NCBI RefSeq assembly: GCF_019837165.1
Contig: NZ_JAGYHC010000001.1
Location: 1,798,001-1,862,000 of the forward strand
Length of the DNA stretch: 64,000 nt
Source: Virgibacillus sp. NKC19-3
Lineage (GTDB): Bacteria; Bacillota; Bacilli; Bacillales; Amphibacillaceae
Direction: 5' to 3'
A model generated the notes under the pieces. The model was not told the origin of the DNA and ran no database searches. It saw only the letters and a program-made list of their open reading frames with translations. Made by a program: the position numbers and the translations under genes. Each line of letters starts with the position of its first letter. Positions within the stretch are counted from its first letter, which is position 1. Below are positions 18,201 to 27,575 of this stretch, piece by piece.

Positions 18201-19145
18201 ATGATTTCATTAAAAAATATCCATCAGGCTCGAGAACAGATTTCTGACACGATCCATCATACTCCTATCCTTTCATCGACACAATTTTCGAAATGGTGCG
18301 GCAATCAGATGTTTTTCAAAGCAGAGCACTTGCAACAGACGGGTTCGTTTAAAATTAGAGGAGCCACCAATCGAGTGAAAAAAGCGGTGAGGGAAGGAAC
18401 GAAATATGTAACGGCAGCTTCTTCCGGAAACCATGGACAGGCTGTTGCATACATAGCGAACAAACTTGGAGTTCCTGCAACGATTGTCGTCCCTGAAGAT
18501 GCTAATCAAAGTAAAATAAATGCGATCAAGTCATATAACGGAAAAATCGAGCTATGTGGAACGACTTCAGCGGAGCGGCTGCCACGAGCCCATGAACTAG
18601 CAACTGAACATAGCGGTATTTATATTCCTCCCTATGATGATCCATTTATTATTGCAGGCCAGGGCACGGTAGGCCTTGAGATTCTGGAGCAGGTAGAGGA
18701 TGCGGACGTTGTCGTTGTCCCCGTCGGTGGTGGTGGGCTCCTTTCAGGAATTTTAACAGCTATTAAGGAGACAAATCCGAAGATAACGGTCATTGCTGTA
18801 GAGCCTGAAACGGCAAATGACACGGTTCTATCCCTGGAAAATGGGAAAATAACCTCCATTCCTAAAACGAGTACCATTGCTGATGGACTCCGTGCTAGCC
18901 AGCCGGGTGAGGTTACTTTCCCAATTGTACAGAAATATGTGGATCAAATTGTCATGGTAAGCGATGAAGAAATTCGTCGGGCACAATTTCTTGTTCTGGA
19001 GAGAATGAAGCAGCTGATTGAACCGTCAAGTGCTGTCACAGTTGCGGCAGCGATGAATGATAAGCTTGGTGTGGGCGGCAGCAATATTGTCTGTGTTCTT
19101 TCCGGTGGAAATGTTGATGTTCGGAATACTACGATGTTTAGTTAA
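18201..19145 (+). CDS. Threonine/serine dehydratase-like PLP enzyme
   Basis: A 314-residue fold-type II PLP enzyme. The Schiff-base Lys is in GSFKIRGA (about residue 51), SSGNHGQ binds the substrate carboxylate, and the glycine-rich loop VPVGGGGLLSG binds the cofactor phosphate. There is no C-terminal ACT-like regulatory domain, so it resembles catabolic threonine dehydratase (TdcB) or serine racemase more than biosynthetic IlvA. The ribosome site AAAGGTGATC lies directly before the ATG. Probably degrades threonine or serine to 2-oxoacid and ammonia. Confidence 0.88.
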   Translation: MISLKNIHQAREQISDTIHHTPILSSTQFSKWCGNQMFFKAEHLQQTGSFKIRGATNRVKKAVREGTKYVTAASSGNHGQAVAYIANKLGVPATIVVPEDANQSKINAIKSYNGKIELCGTTSAERLPRAHELATEHSGIYIPPYDDPFIIAGQGTVGLEILEQVEDADVVVVPVGGGGLLSGILTAIKETNPKITVIAVEPETANDTVLSLENGKITSIPKTSTIADGLRASQPGEVTFPIVQKYVDQIVMVSDEEIRRAQFLVLERMKQLIEPSSAVTVAAAMNDKLGVGGSNIVCVLSGGNVDVRNTTMFS

Positions 19146-19197
19146 GCTAATTCGAATTTTAGGTTGAAGAGAAATGTGAACGTAGGAGATGATATGG

Positions 19198-19908
19198 ATG
19201 AGTCGACTCGTCATTGAGCGAATTATGATCGGAAAACCACAGACATTTGGGCAAAAAGATGCGAAGAATCCAATGGATCGAGAATGGACAAGTGGAATTG
19301 TAAAACGCACCGTCGCAGGGAAGGTTTGGGCAAGTGAAACCGGACTGGAAGGTGATGGGCATGGAGATCTTAAGAATCATGGTGGTGTGGAAAAGGCAAT
19401 CTTTGTCTATCCCATCTCCCACTATGCCAAATGGCAGAAAAAGCTTGAACGAACGGATTTTACTATTGGTGCCTTTGGTGAAAACTTAGCCGTTCAAAAC
19501 ATCACTGAAGCAGATTTGTGTATTGGAGATATATTTCATATCGGAGCAGCTGTAGTACAAGTCTCGCAACCTAGACGGCCTTGCTGGAGACCTGCTCGTC
19601 GCTGGAGGATTAAAGATTTGGCAATAAAAATCCAACAAGAAGGCATGACAGGTTGGTATTTTCGTGTTCTTAAGGAAGGCGAGATTCAAGCAGGGGATTG
19701 TTTTAAGCTTCAAGAAAGACCATTCCCTGAATGGACTGTTATGAAATGTAATGATATTATGTATAATCAAAAGCAGGATCTAGAACAAGCAGCTAGACTT
19801 GCTGCTTGTGAGCTTCTTGCTCCAAGTTGGCGTGAATCGTTATCCAAGCGTGTACAGGGCAAGGGAAGTTCAACTAGTCGAAAGCGTGTGATAGGTCCTA
19901 ATGAGTAA
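19198..19908 (+). CDS. MOSC domain protein (YiiM-like)
   Basis: A 236-residue cytosolic MOSC protein. The conserved core EGDGHGDLKNHGGVEKA, GAFGENL and QPRRPCW (with the conserved Cys) is present, followed by the C-terminal three-helix YiiM extension. These proteins are linked to molybdenum-cofactor-dependent reduction of N-hydroxylated compounds. The ATG at 19198 is nine bases from AGGAG; the ATG at 19189 touches it. It starts 52 bases after the dehydratase stop and may be cotranscribed. A dispersed repeat follows its 3' end. Confidence 0.87.
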   Translation: MSRLVIERIMIGKPQTFGQKDAKNPMDREWTSGIVKRTVAGKVWASETGLEGDGHGDLKNHGGVEKAIFVYPISHYAKWQKKLERTDFTIGAFGENLAVQNITEADLCIGDIFHIGAAVVQVSQPRRPCWRPARRWRIKDLAIKIQQEGMTGWYFRVLKEGEIQAGDCFKLQERPFPEWTVMKCNDIMYNQKQDLEQAARLAACELLAPSWRESLSKRVQGKGSSTSRKRVIGPNE

Positions 19909-19954
19909 GTACCTTTTGTTCAGGCAAAAATGGATTATGCCCTTTTGAGATTAA

Positions 19955-20051
19955 GAGACTGGGACTGACGTGTTTTAACAAATAAAATTCGATCGTGCAA
20001 TCACTTTGGAATTGTTCGTTTCGTGAAACACGGTTGTTTTGTCCCAGCCTT
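19955..20051 (+). repeat. Short copy of the GAGGCTGGGAC dispersed repeat
   Basis: About 97 bases bounded by GAGACTGGGAC and GTCCCAGCCT, with inner complementary parts (CGTGTTT / AAACACG). It lacks the GC-rich core of the long copies at 34739 and 41848. It begins 47 bases after the MOSC gene. Confidence 0.75.
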
Positions 20052-20120
20052 AGTATGTTTTAAGATACAATCTAGTTTATCATAACCTAATCATTTGTTT
20101 CCGGATCATTTAAGCATAGT

Positions 20121-20244
20121 CTATTTTTCCTTATGAACAATATCATGTGCTTCATCAAATTTGCGGCTGCTTTTCGGATTGGGCTCATAGGTTACTAAAC
20201 TAACTTTATATATAATATTATACTCGGAAAACGTTTTCGCTCAT
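20121..20244 (-). pseudogene. Possible decayed small gene downstream of yojO
   Basis: On the minus strand an ATG (20244) reads MSENVFRV then stops, while the neighbouring frame from about 20234 to the TAG at 20121 encodes a protein-like segment (YKVSLVTYEPNPKSSRKF, then DEAHDIVHKEK) without a start codon. A single-base frameshift would join them. It may be a relic or chance; I do not recognise the peptide. Confidence 0.25.
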
Positions 20245-20257
20245 TTGAGGCGAAAAC
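20233..20257 (-). terminator. Likely terminator of yojO
   Basis: GTTTTCGC pairs with GCGAAAAC around a nine-base loop, 19 bases past the yojO stop and followed on the minus strand by GTTTTCC. GGAAAACGTTTTCG at 20226-20239 also resembles a cre half-palindrome, but its position past the gene makes that unlikely. Confidence 0.5.
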
Positions 20258-20275
20258 AATCGCCTCCTATGCGTC

Positions 20276-22195
20276 TTAGATTGTTCGTAATAATAACTTC
20301 TTGAGTAGTGGTGCGAAGTGTTCGGGCAGTTGATCAACGCTTGGTATCATTAAACGTTGATTTCCGTATATATTTTTCATAATTAGATCTTCTCTTTCGT
20401 CGATTTCTCCGTCTGCTAAGAACATGCCGATGACATCGATTCCTTTCTTACGTGCTTCTGCTACTGCAACATTTGTATCGATAATCCCGTTTTGATCATA
20501 ATTTGTTGCAGCTGGTTCACCGTCTGAGAAAACGAGCAGGAATTTATGTTTTTCTCTTCTCGCTGCCAATTCTTCTGTAATTACGCGTATGCTAAAGCCA
20601 TCACGATTATCTTCTTCTGGCTCAAGCTGCATAATTTTAGCTCCTGTGTTTTTATAGAAGGAGTCTGTATAGGAATGGATATAGTGAAAATAATTCGGTT
20701 GATAACGTTCCTTTACATCATTTGCATCTTCCCAGAAGCCGATAATGGAGTGGGGGATCTTCAGTTGATTTAAAACCTCGTGAAATAGAATGACCCCTCT
20801 TTTTGCCTCAACCATTTTATTGTACATGGAGGCGGAACAGTCTACCAGGAGGGTGAAAACGGCGTCAATATCATTGGATTCTTCGCTTTTTTTATAAAAA
20901 ACTCTTGGGTTTTCGTCCGTTACGATAGGCAGTAGTTTCTTTGATAATCGTCCCATGACTAGATCCTTTCGTGGAGTATTCATTTTGTGTTCTAGCGATT
21001 TTTCTATGGTTGACGCAAGCCTTCGCTTATATGATTGGATAGTGCGAACATTTTCCTGGTAGATGCGTTGATCTTCCGTAGAAGGTGGCGCTGCTTTCTT
21101 TATAATGGCAACTGCATGTTTATTTTCTTCACCGTAGAATGGTTTGCTTGATTGATTTCCTTCCACTGCCCCTTGCTCCTCCACTGTTTCGGTTTCTGAG
21201 TAATCATTATTGTCACTTTGCCCAGAAGATCCCTGAACTGTTCCCATAGCTTGATCTCCATCTTCTGTTTCTCTTGTTCCACTTCCTATGATACTTGTCT
21301 TCGTGCCAGCTTCTAGGTCAAATTGGAGAAAATTTTGCTTCCTGTCACTGTTTTGATTCTCTGTGTGCCAAGTTGAGAATCGTTCATCAAAATATTCATT
21401 ATGCTCGTTATCAACGTCCTCTTTGTCATCATTTTCCAGTTCATCCGTACGTGTTAATTCATCAAATAATGTATTTTCTTCATTATTTTCTATATGAGCA
21501 ATTGGAAAGGTAAAATAGACGTTGATCATATCCTTATAGGCCTTTTCTAATGGCAACCAAATTTGTTTGGCGATTTCTGCAGTATCATTTGTGTTTTTTG
21601 CTTCAAAAGCACGATAAAGTATTGGTTTTACTATCTTTAATTGATGTAGCTGTTGTTCATTTGCTTTTGGAAAAGTTGGATCTGGTTTATCTGCTTGAAG
21701 TACCAGGTAAATGAGACAAAACAATTCATCAAGGGGATAGCTTTTTGTTACGTTTGTAGCTAATTGTGTCTCAAAGTAGTGTTTTAGGTAATCTGTCCGA
21801 GTAACGAAATTCCTTTTTGTACCGGGGCGCTTCCTTTTTATGATTTCTTCCAATCGTAAATCTTCCAGTAATGTAAACAGTTGTGTAGCAAAACCTGGCA
21901 GACTTGATTGGTTTACTTCTTCTAAATACGTTTTCATGGCAGGGAGATAGGAATATTTTAATGTTCCAATTGTCCGTAAAAACACATCCGTTTTATACCC
22001 GTTTTCCTTTTTCTCTTGGTTGGTAATATCCCAAAAACTGCTGCCGGTTACTCGTTTATCACTTATGTCAATAAATGAGCCATATCGATATTCGAATTTT
22101 AAATCTGTATTATCCGATAAAATCGTGGAAAGATCTTGTAATTGTAGAAAAAGAGTCGTATCTATCTTGGAATCATCCCAGCGATTATATTTCAT
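20276..22195 (-). CDS. yojO: VWA-domain protein YojO (MoxR-partner)
   Basis: A 639-residue cytosolic protein. A helical N-terminal region (1-330) is followed by an acidic, Gln/Ser-rich linker and a C-terminal von Willebrand A domain with an intact MIDAS motif (LLVDCSASM, about residue 440) and FSDGEPA. It resembles NorD/CobT-type partners of MoxR ATPases. Start ATG 22195, preceded by GGAAAGGAGGTTAAGAGG; a longer in-frame extension upstream has no ribosome site. The AAA+ partner yojN lies 247 bases upstream. Together they probably form a metal-insertion or remodelling chaperone; the client is unknown. Confidence 0.85.
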   Translation of the reverse strand: MKYNRWDDSKIDTTLFLQLQDLSTILSDNTDLKFEYRYGSFIDISDKRVTGSSFWDITNQEKKENGYKTDVFLRTIGTLKYSYLPAMKTYLEEVNQSSLPGFATQLFTLLEDLRLEEIIKRKRPGTKRNFVTRTDYLKHYFETQLATNVTKSYPLDELFCLIYLVLQADKPDPTFPKANEQQLHQLKIVKPILYRAFEAKNTNDTAEIAKQIWLPLEKAYKDMINVYFTFPIAHIENNEENTLFDELTRTDELENDDKEDVDNEHNEYFDERFSTWHTENQNSDRKQNFLQFDLEAGTKTSIIGSGTRETEDGDQAMGTVQGSSGQSDNNDYSETETVEEQGAVEGNQSSKPFYGEENKHAVAIIKKAAPPSTEDQRIYQENVRTIQSYKRRLASTIEKSLEHKMNTPRKDLVMGRLSKKLLPIVTDENPRVFYKKSEESNDIDAVFTLLVDCSASMYNKMVEAKRGVILFHEVLNQLKIPHSIIGFWEDANDVKERYQPNYFHYIHSYTDSFYKNTGAKIMQLEPEEDNRDGFSIRVITEELAARREKHKFLLVFSDGEPAATNYDQNGIIDTNVAVAEARKKGIDVIGMFLADGEIDEREDLIMKNIYGNQRLMIPSVDQLPEHFAPLLKKLLLRTI

Positions 22196-22442
22196 CCTCT
22201 TAACCTCCTTTCCCAGTTGAAAATTGGGTTTTTTGTTTTTTAAGCAAGGCTGTCTTCTAAAAGATTGGGGCTGTATCAAAGGTTCGTCCCACCGAAACCA
22301 TTTGTTGCTTTTACTCCAAAATGCAGAAACGACAACGTAGTGTGCCATTTCTTTACCCGAATGGCGATGAGAGTGGCACACGCGTGACAGTTTCAATCAA
22401 CGGCGAAAATTAATTCGCTAACAAATATATTATGAAAAGAAA

Positions 22443-23315
22443 CTAAAACAATGTTTCTGCTACATTCTTTACAAATTCTTGCTCACGTTCTTCATCCAGC
22501 TTATCTACGATTGCTCTTAGAATAGCACGTTTTGGAGGGATAAGTACGCTCAGATCACATGCATCAAGTAGTGCACGAATGGATGCAGCATCTTCGGCGA
22601 GTTTCCCTTGGGATACGGCGCGGACGAGATCTTTGGATAAGGTGACGAATAAGTCGATTATTGTTTCGTCCGTTAATTTGGTATTGGTCTGGATTAACTC
22701 CTTTAATTGTTCTCCTTCAAGATACGGAACATCAATGACGACAAATCGGTTTTTAAGTGCTTCATTCAATGGGACGGTACCAACATAACCTTCGTTAATT
22801 GCAGCAATAACATTAAATCCTTCTTTTGCTGTGATGATTTCATTTGTGAAAGGATTGGTGACCGTTCTTCGATAGTCAAGGACACCGTTGATAAGTGGCA
22901 AGGTTTCCGGTTTGGCCATATTCACTTCATCAATATAGAGGAAGGTTCCATCTCTCATTGCACTCGTTACAGGACCGGGGACAAATTCAATCACTTGTTT
23001 ATTTTCTTGATATGCCAGTGTTTTAAAGCCCATTAAACTTTCAGCATCAAGATCTACAGAGCAATTGATACTGAACATGGGCTGGCGAAATAAGTTCGAT
23101 AACGTTTCTGCGAATTTGGTTTTTCCAGCCCCTGTTGGACCTTTCAATAAAATGTTTTTACCCATGCCAAGTGCCGAAATAGCGTCAATTAATAGCTCTA
23201 TATTCGGTGGTACATAATCCGCTTGGCGAATCAATTCTTGAAACGTATTATCGTCAGATCGTTGATTTGTATTTAGAATGTCAGTTATATTTTTAGGTAG
23301 ATGATAATGAGTCAT
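22443..23315 (-). CDS. yojN: MoxR-type AAA+ ATPase YojN
   Basis: A 290-residue AAA+ protein of the MoxR/CbbQ-NorQ class. Walker A GPTGAGKT (about 59-66), Walker B TFLYIDEVNMAKPE, sensor 1 NVIAAINEGYVG and an arginine finger region (ALKNRFVVID) are visible. MoxR ATPases act with VWA proteins such as the adjacent yojO to activate or insert cofactors into target complexes. No oxidase, nitric oxide reductase or Rubisco target gene is in the window. Confidence 0.9.
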   Translation of the reverse strand: MTHYHLPKNITDILNTNQRSDDNTFQELIRQADYVPPNIELLIDAISALGMGKNILLKGPTGAGKTKFAETLSNLFRQPMFSINCSVDLDAESLMGFKTLAYQENKQVIEFVPGPVTSAMRDGTFLYIDEVNMAKPETLPLINGVLDYRRTVTNPFTNEIITAKEGFNVIAAINEGYVGTVPLNEALKNRFVVIDVPYLEGEQLKELIQTNTKLTDETIIDLFVTLSKDLVRAVSQGKLAEDAASIRALLDACDLSVLIPPKRAILRAIVDKLDEEREQEFVKNVAETLF

Positions 23316-23702
23316 TGATACGTACTCCTTTCCATGGCCATTTTAAACGTTAGCGGGGGTGTTTGTCACTTCCCGATGTTTGTAACAGTGATTACGCTAT
23401 ACAATAAGTAAATACGTTTTTAGTAACATAGTAGATCTGGTGAGTTGCTTACCGGTTCGTTTTATGTCAATCGTTTTTTACCTTATGCTTGGTATCCTAT
23501 ATTGCTTCATTTCCAATTCGATTAATATCGCCTTTTGATAAATTGGAGAAAAATATTGAGCGGATAGGTGCTGAAATTCTAAGAGACCGAAACGACCTTA
23601 ATCACTACCTAATTGTAAGATACATCCATACATATGAAGGTGAATCTAAGGAACACTATATATAATTTCTTATCTATTCCACATTTATGGAGGGTTCATT
23701 TT
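23316..23702. other. Intergenic gap of 387 bases
   Basis: Divergent region between yojN and the Gln-rich protein. It is A/T-rich with no coding frame having a ribosome site, no hairpin array and no RNA fold I can recognise. Confidence 0.5.
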
Positions 23703-23978
23703 ATGGTACAGCAGGATATCCATCATCAATTACAACAAGTTAGTAAACAGCTACATGAAGCTCAAGCGACCGCTCGGCTTGCCCAGGGCTCTGATCTCAG
23801 CTTATTGGAACAAGCAAATCAGCAGTTAAGCCAAGTAGAGCGCATGTTGCAACATGTGCAAAACCAAGCAGGTACTGAGGCCACTGAAAATGCCCAATTT
23901 CAGCAAGCTTATGAACAGTTGCATGATACACGTCAGCAAGTACAGGAAGCACAACAAAATAATAACGATATTTTATAA
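23703..23978 (+). CDS. Glutamine-rich coiled-coil protein, 91 residues
   Basis: GGAGG lies about ten bases before the ATG at 23703. The product is about a quarter glutamine, with a heptad-like pattern (HHQLQQVSKQLHEA, LSQVERMLQHV, QQVQEAQQ), so it should form helical coiled coils. It lacks signal and membrane segments. Composition recalls DUF2524/YtzC-type small Bacillus proteins, but I cannot confirm membership. Own terminator follows. Confidence 0.7.
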   Translation: MVQQDIHHQLQQVSKQLHEAQATARLAQGSDLSLLEQANQQLSQVERMLQHVQNQAGTEATENAQFQQAYEQLHDTRQQVQEAQQNNNDIL

Positions 23979-23983
23979 ATAGG

Positions 23984-24024
23984 AAGAAGGTAAGGCTTAA
24001 AAGAAGTCATGCCTTCTTTTATTT
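23984..24024 (+). terminator. Terminator after the Gln-rich protein
   Basis: AAGAAGG (23984) pairs with CCTTCTT (24012), with weaker inner pairing, followed by TTATTTTAT. Confidence 0.7.
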
Positions 24025-24062
24025 TATCATTTTTTGGACAAGCTAACTATCGGGTGATAAAA

Positions 24063-24329
24063 ATGAAGGCAACGGAATTGGAACGAAAGTCGTTTGATAA
24101 ATCGTTGGATGGTATTTTGGAGCTATTCAATAATTTGGAAGAGGATGTGCCGATTATTCTTTTTAGTGATGATGTCATTGAGAATATTGAACGCGCAAAA
24201 GAAAAATACGGGAATGAAACCATTAATCAAAAAATTAATGCCATTGTTGGTGAAATGCTTTCCTGGCTTAGTTTGGAAGAGACAGATAATGATTCCAAAG
24301 AAGAAGATACTACGGATAATGACTCTTAA
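24063..24329 (+). CDS. Small acidic protein, 88 residues, unknown
   Basis: A soluble, mostly helical protein with several buried hydrophobics (DVPIILFSDDVIENI, INAIVGEMLSWLSLEE) and an extremely acidic tail (SKEEDTTDNDS). The ATG at 24063 has only a weak GGGTGAT ribosome site. It begins just after a terminator and ends well before the BCCT carrier, so it is probably a separate unit. I do not recognise the family. Confidence 0.6.
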   Translation: MKATELERKSFDKSLDGILELFNNLEEDVPIILFSDDVIENIERAKEKYGNETINQKINAIVGEMLSWLSLEETDNDSKEEDTTDNDS

Positions 24330-24546
24330 ATGTCTAGTTTCCATTTGAAGAGTAACAAGAGAGTCCAAATCACTGAATATAGAATAACTGTTTCGCTATA
24401 TTGATACATCCGTTGAACGTTAAGAAAAAACTTTTTCATACACTTGGGCTATTATTTTTGATGAATTTTCCAATATTAACGCAGGTTTACAAATATAAAC
24501 ACGTGGTAAATAAAAATAGAATATTTGATTAATTGGAGGTTTCATC

Positions 24547-26133
24547 ATGAGAAAGAAAAGTGAAGAACCGAGCAAACCAAAGTTAGTAGAACACAGAATT
24601 TTTGCTCCTTCTATGCTTATTATGATCGCTATTTGTATACCGTTTGCGATGTATCAGGATGAATCGCTAGAACTGTTAAACAGTATATTTAATCAGGTTG
24701 TGGAGATATTTAACTGGGGTTATTTGTGGTATGCCATTATCATGGTTATTCTAGGATTTTATATGTCATTTTCTAAATATGGGGATGTTGTTTTAGGCGA
24801 TCCAATGGAAAAACCAAGATTCACGCTATTTGAATATGCTTCGATTCTCATTGCAATGGGGCTTGGATCTACTATTATGCGTACAGGGATGACCGAATGG
24901 GCTAATGTCGCAGTAGACCCTCCTATTGGTGTGGAGGCAATGTCAGCAGATGCGTTGATGTGGGGAAATGCCTATAGCATGTTCTTGTGGACGTTTCAAA
25001 CCTTTGCTGTCTTCGTCATGGCAGCTCCAGCTCTGGGATATCTTGTTCATGTTCGGAAAAAACCGTTTATGCGAATTTCCGAAGCATGTCGCAGTATTTT
25101 CGGAGACAATTTTACAGATGGCATTGGCGGGAAAATATTGGACGTTATTTTCCTGGTAAGTATTCTTTCAGGTGCTGCGGTTACCTTAGGACTGGGGACA
25201 CCAATTGTTACGTATAACTTGGCTGAAATTTTTAATATTGACATTACGTTTGGATTAACATTGATCGTAACGGTCGTATGGGTCTTCTTCTTCTCTATCA
25301 GTGCTTATTTAGGAATAGAGAGAGGAATTAAAAAATTAAGTACCTTTAATATGTATCTTGGCGGCGCATTTGCCTTGTTTATCATGATAGCAGGTCCGGG
25401 TGTATTCATACTTAATTATTTCACAGACTCAGTTGGTTTTCTGTTTACCCATTATACGGATATGATCCTCAATACGAATGCGGTGCATATGGGGGAAGAC
25501 ACACATATACAAAGCAACACCGTGTTCTACTTTGCTTATAATGCGACATGGGCTATGCTACACAGTGTATTTGCTGCAACGGTATCACGCGGAAGGACGA
25601 TAAGGGAAATGATTATGACTTATTTATTTGCACCAATGCTCATAGCCTGGGGCGCTACAGCAGTTCTTGGAGGTCTTGGTGTAGAGAGATACTTGACTGG
25701 GGAAGTACCTGTCCTGGACATTGTTCAGGAAGATGCAATGGCAGCTATACCGGCGATATTGAATTCACTACCTTTATCCATAATCGCGCTTGTGGCATTT
25801 GTTGTTGTTGCTATGATCTTCATGATTACGACACTGGATTCGACAACATATACCATTGCATCTTATGCTGGAACGAGGAACATGAGTAAATCAGAACCTT
25901 CCAGAAATCTGCGGTTGATTGTTGCCACAATCATTACCGTCTTTGCCTTATTATTATTACGAATAGGGGGACTCCCTCCGCTGGAAGTAGTCTCAGGGCT
26001 CTTGGGGATACCAATTATTATATTACAGTTCCTGACTATTTACGCTGCTAAGAAAATGATGGATGAGGATAGAGCATGGGTAAATAATGTTAGGAAGAAA
26101 AAGCAACGGAAGCAACAACCGAATGATAAATAG
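24547..26133 (+). CDS. Divergent BCCT-family transporter
   Basis: A 528-residue membrane protein with twelve predicted helices and the BCCT fold. Clear family markers are SRGRTIREMI after TM8, the MITTLDSTTYTIAS segment and the ISAYLGIERGIKKLS loop. The tryptophan-rich box that binds trimethylammonium groups is altered: the stretch before SRGRT is FYFAYNATWAML instead of the usual YWAWWISW-type sequence, and the TM4 segment (WGNAYSMFLWTFQTF) is also unlike betaine carriers. The charged C-terminal tail (KKKQRKQQ) resembles osmosensing tails. Substrate therefore uncertain; GGAGG precedes the ATG. Confidence 0.85.
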   Translation: MRKKSEEPSKPKLVEHRIFAPSMLIMIAICIPFAMYQDESLELLNSIFNQVVEIFNWGYLWYAIIMVILGFYMSFSKYGDVVLGDPMEKPRFTLFEYASILIAMGLGSTIMRTGMTEWANVAVDPPIGVEAMSADALMWGNAYSMFLWTFQTFAVFVMAAPALGYLVHVRKKPFMRISEACRSIFGDNFTDGIGGKILDVIFLVSILSGAAVTLGLGTPIVTYNLAEIFNIDITFGLTLIVTVVWVFFFSISAYLGIERGIKKLSTFNMYLGGAFALFIMIAGPGVFILNYFTDSVGFLFTHYTDMILNTNAVHMGEDTHIQSNTVFYFAYNATWAMLHSVFAATVSRGRTIREMIMTYLFAPMLIAWGATAVLGGLGVERYLTGEVPVLDIVQEDAMAAIPAILNSLPLSIIALVAFVVVAMIFMITTLDSTTYTIASYAGTRNMSKSEPSRNLRLIVATIITVFALLLLRIGGLPPLEVVSGLLGIPIIILQFLTIYAAKKMMDEDRAWVNNVRKKKQRKQQPNDK

Positions 26134-26146
26134 AAGCGTCGGTATA

Positions 26147-26183
26147 AAGAAGGTGAGCCTGAAATTCGGGCTTGCCTTCTTTT
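26147..26183 (+). terminator. Terminator of the BCCT gene
   Basis: AAGAAGGTGAGCC pairs with GGGCTTGCCTTCTT, with small bulges, around TGAAATTC, followed by TT. Confidence 0.8.
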
Positions 26184-26268
26184 GAATAAATTTCTTTGAC
26201 ACAATGGCGTTAAGCCGTTATTATAATAAAATAAATCCGACTAAATTTATCAAGAAAGGGTGTTTAAA

Positions 26269-27528
26269 GTGACAACGTCAGCATCTAGCGTACAATCTAT
26301 AAGTGAAGTGAAAGATCCAGTGGAAAAAAGACCTGATTTAAATAAACCTCAAATTCCACTAATAATTGGAGGGCTAATTGTTAGTGCTATATTAATGATA
26401 TATTTAATGATCACACAAAATAGTATTCAACCATTGTTACTTGTCATTGGTTTGTTACTTGGATATACATTATTCCATGCACGTTTTGGTTTCACCTCAG
26501 CATTTCGTAGATTCGCATCTGTTGGAAATGGGCAGGCTTTACGCTCACACATGCTAATGTTAGCTGTTGCTGTTACATTATTTGCTCCGATTCTAGCATT
26601 TGGCTATTCATTCTTCGGTGAAGAGGTTGCTGGGAATTTATCTCCAATTGGTGTTAGCCTCATCGTAGGTGCTTTCATGTTTGGAATAGGGATGCAACTT
26701 GGGGGAGGTTGTGCGTCCGGTACGCTTTATGCCGTTGGTGGAGGGCGTACTGTTATGTTTGTAACGCTATTATTCTTTATTGCTGGTTCAACAATAGGAG
26801 CAAAACACCTTCCTTTCTGGACGGAAGATTTACCTGCATTTAAACCTGTTTCTTTAGCAACTTCTACAGGGCTTGGTTATGGAGGCGCATGGGTATTATC
26901 GATTGTATTGTTTGGTCTGATCGCATGGTTTACTTTAGTAGTTGAAAAAAGGAAAAAATCACCTAAAGTGGCTTCAGTACCATCAGCAACTGGTTGGAAG
27001 AGAATTTTCCGTGGATCGTGGCCTTTGTTTGCTGCCGCGATCGCGTTAGCTGTTCTGAATGCTTTAACGTTAATGACTCGTGGTACACCGTGGGGGATAA
27101 CCTCAGCTTTTGCTTTATGGGGTTCAAAAACGGCACAGTTCTTCGGAATTGATGTAGCGAGTTGGGGTTATTGGCAAGGTGCTAATGCTGCTGTACTGGA
27201 GTCATCGATTTTGACCGATTCTACCACTGTATTGAACTTAGGTGTAATCATAGGGGCATTTCTAGCATCAGCAGCAGGTGGACTTTTCAAGTTTACAAGA
27301 ATGAATCCGAAAAATGTAACTGCAGCCGTTATAGGAGGTCTACTCATGGGATATGGAGCTCGACTTGCATTTGGCTGTAATATCGGTGCATACTTCAGTG
27401 GTATTGCATCATTTAGCCTTCATGGATATATTTGGGGGATCCTTGCATTAGCGGGAACCTTTGTAGCACTTTATCTCAGACCATTGTTTGGATTATCGGT
27501 GCCAAAATCAAAAGATTCGTTTTGTTGA
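26269..27528 (+). CDS. tsuA: YeeE/YedE (TsuA-type) thiosulfate/sulfur-compound permease
   Basis: A 419-residue inner-membrane protein with about ten helices and two YeeE/YedE halves. Each half carries a conserved Cys motif: GIGMQLGGGCASGT (about residue 150) and LAFGCNIGAYFSGIASFS (about 368). In TsuA such cysteines relay thiosulfate through the membrane. Start GTG 26269, eight bases after GAAAGGG. No rhodanese or TusA gene is adjacent, so the exact sulfur substrate is inferred from family only. A degraded second 3' end of a similar gene lies at 30454. Confidence 0.87.
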   Translation: MTTSASSVQSISEVKDPVEKRPDLNKPQIPLIIGGLIVSAILMIYLMITQNSIQPLLLVIGLLLGYTLFHARFGFTSAFRRFASVGNGQALRSHMLMLAVAVTLFAPILAFGYSFFGEEVAGNLSPIGVSLIVGAFMFGIGMQLGGGCASGTLYAVGGGRTVMFVTLLFFIAGSTIGAKHLPFWTEDLPAFKPVSLATSTGLGYGGAWVLSIVLFGLIAWFTLVVEKRKKSPKVASVPSATGWKRIFRGSWPLFAAAIALAVLNALTLMTRGTPWGITSAFALWGSKTAQFFGIDVASWGYWQGANAAVLESSILTDSTTVLNLGVIIGAFLASAAGGLFKFTRMNPKNVTAAVIGGLLMGYGARLAFGCNIGAYFSGIASFSLHGYIWGILALAGTFVALYLRPLFGLSVPKSKDSFC

Positions 27529-27543
27529 CGAAAAGCATAATGG

Positions 27544-27575
27544 ACCACCATGTGTCTCAATACATGGTGGTTTTT
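27544..27575 (+). terminator. Terminator of tsuA
   Basis: Perfect ten-base stem ACCACCATGT / ACATGGTGGT, eight-base loop, then TTTTG. Confidence 0.9.

Noticed and set aside
20226-20239. cre-like palindrome GGAAAACGTTTTCG
   Set aside because: It lies past the 3' end of yojO within a hairpin that serves better as a terminator, with no downstream gene to control.
22196-22396. 67-residue N-terminal extension of YojO
   Set aside because: No ribosome site at the far start, His/Arg/Trp-rich chance-like sequence, and a perfect AGGAGG before ATG 22195.
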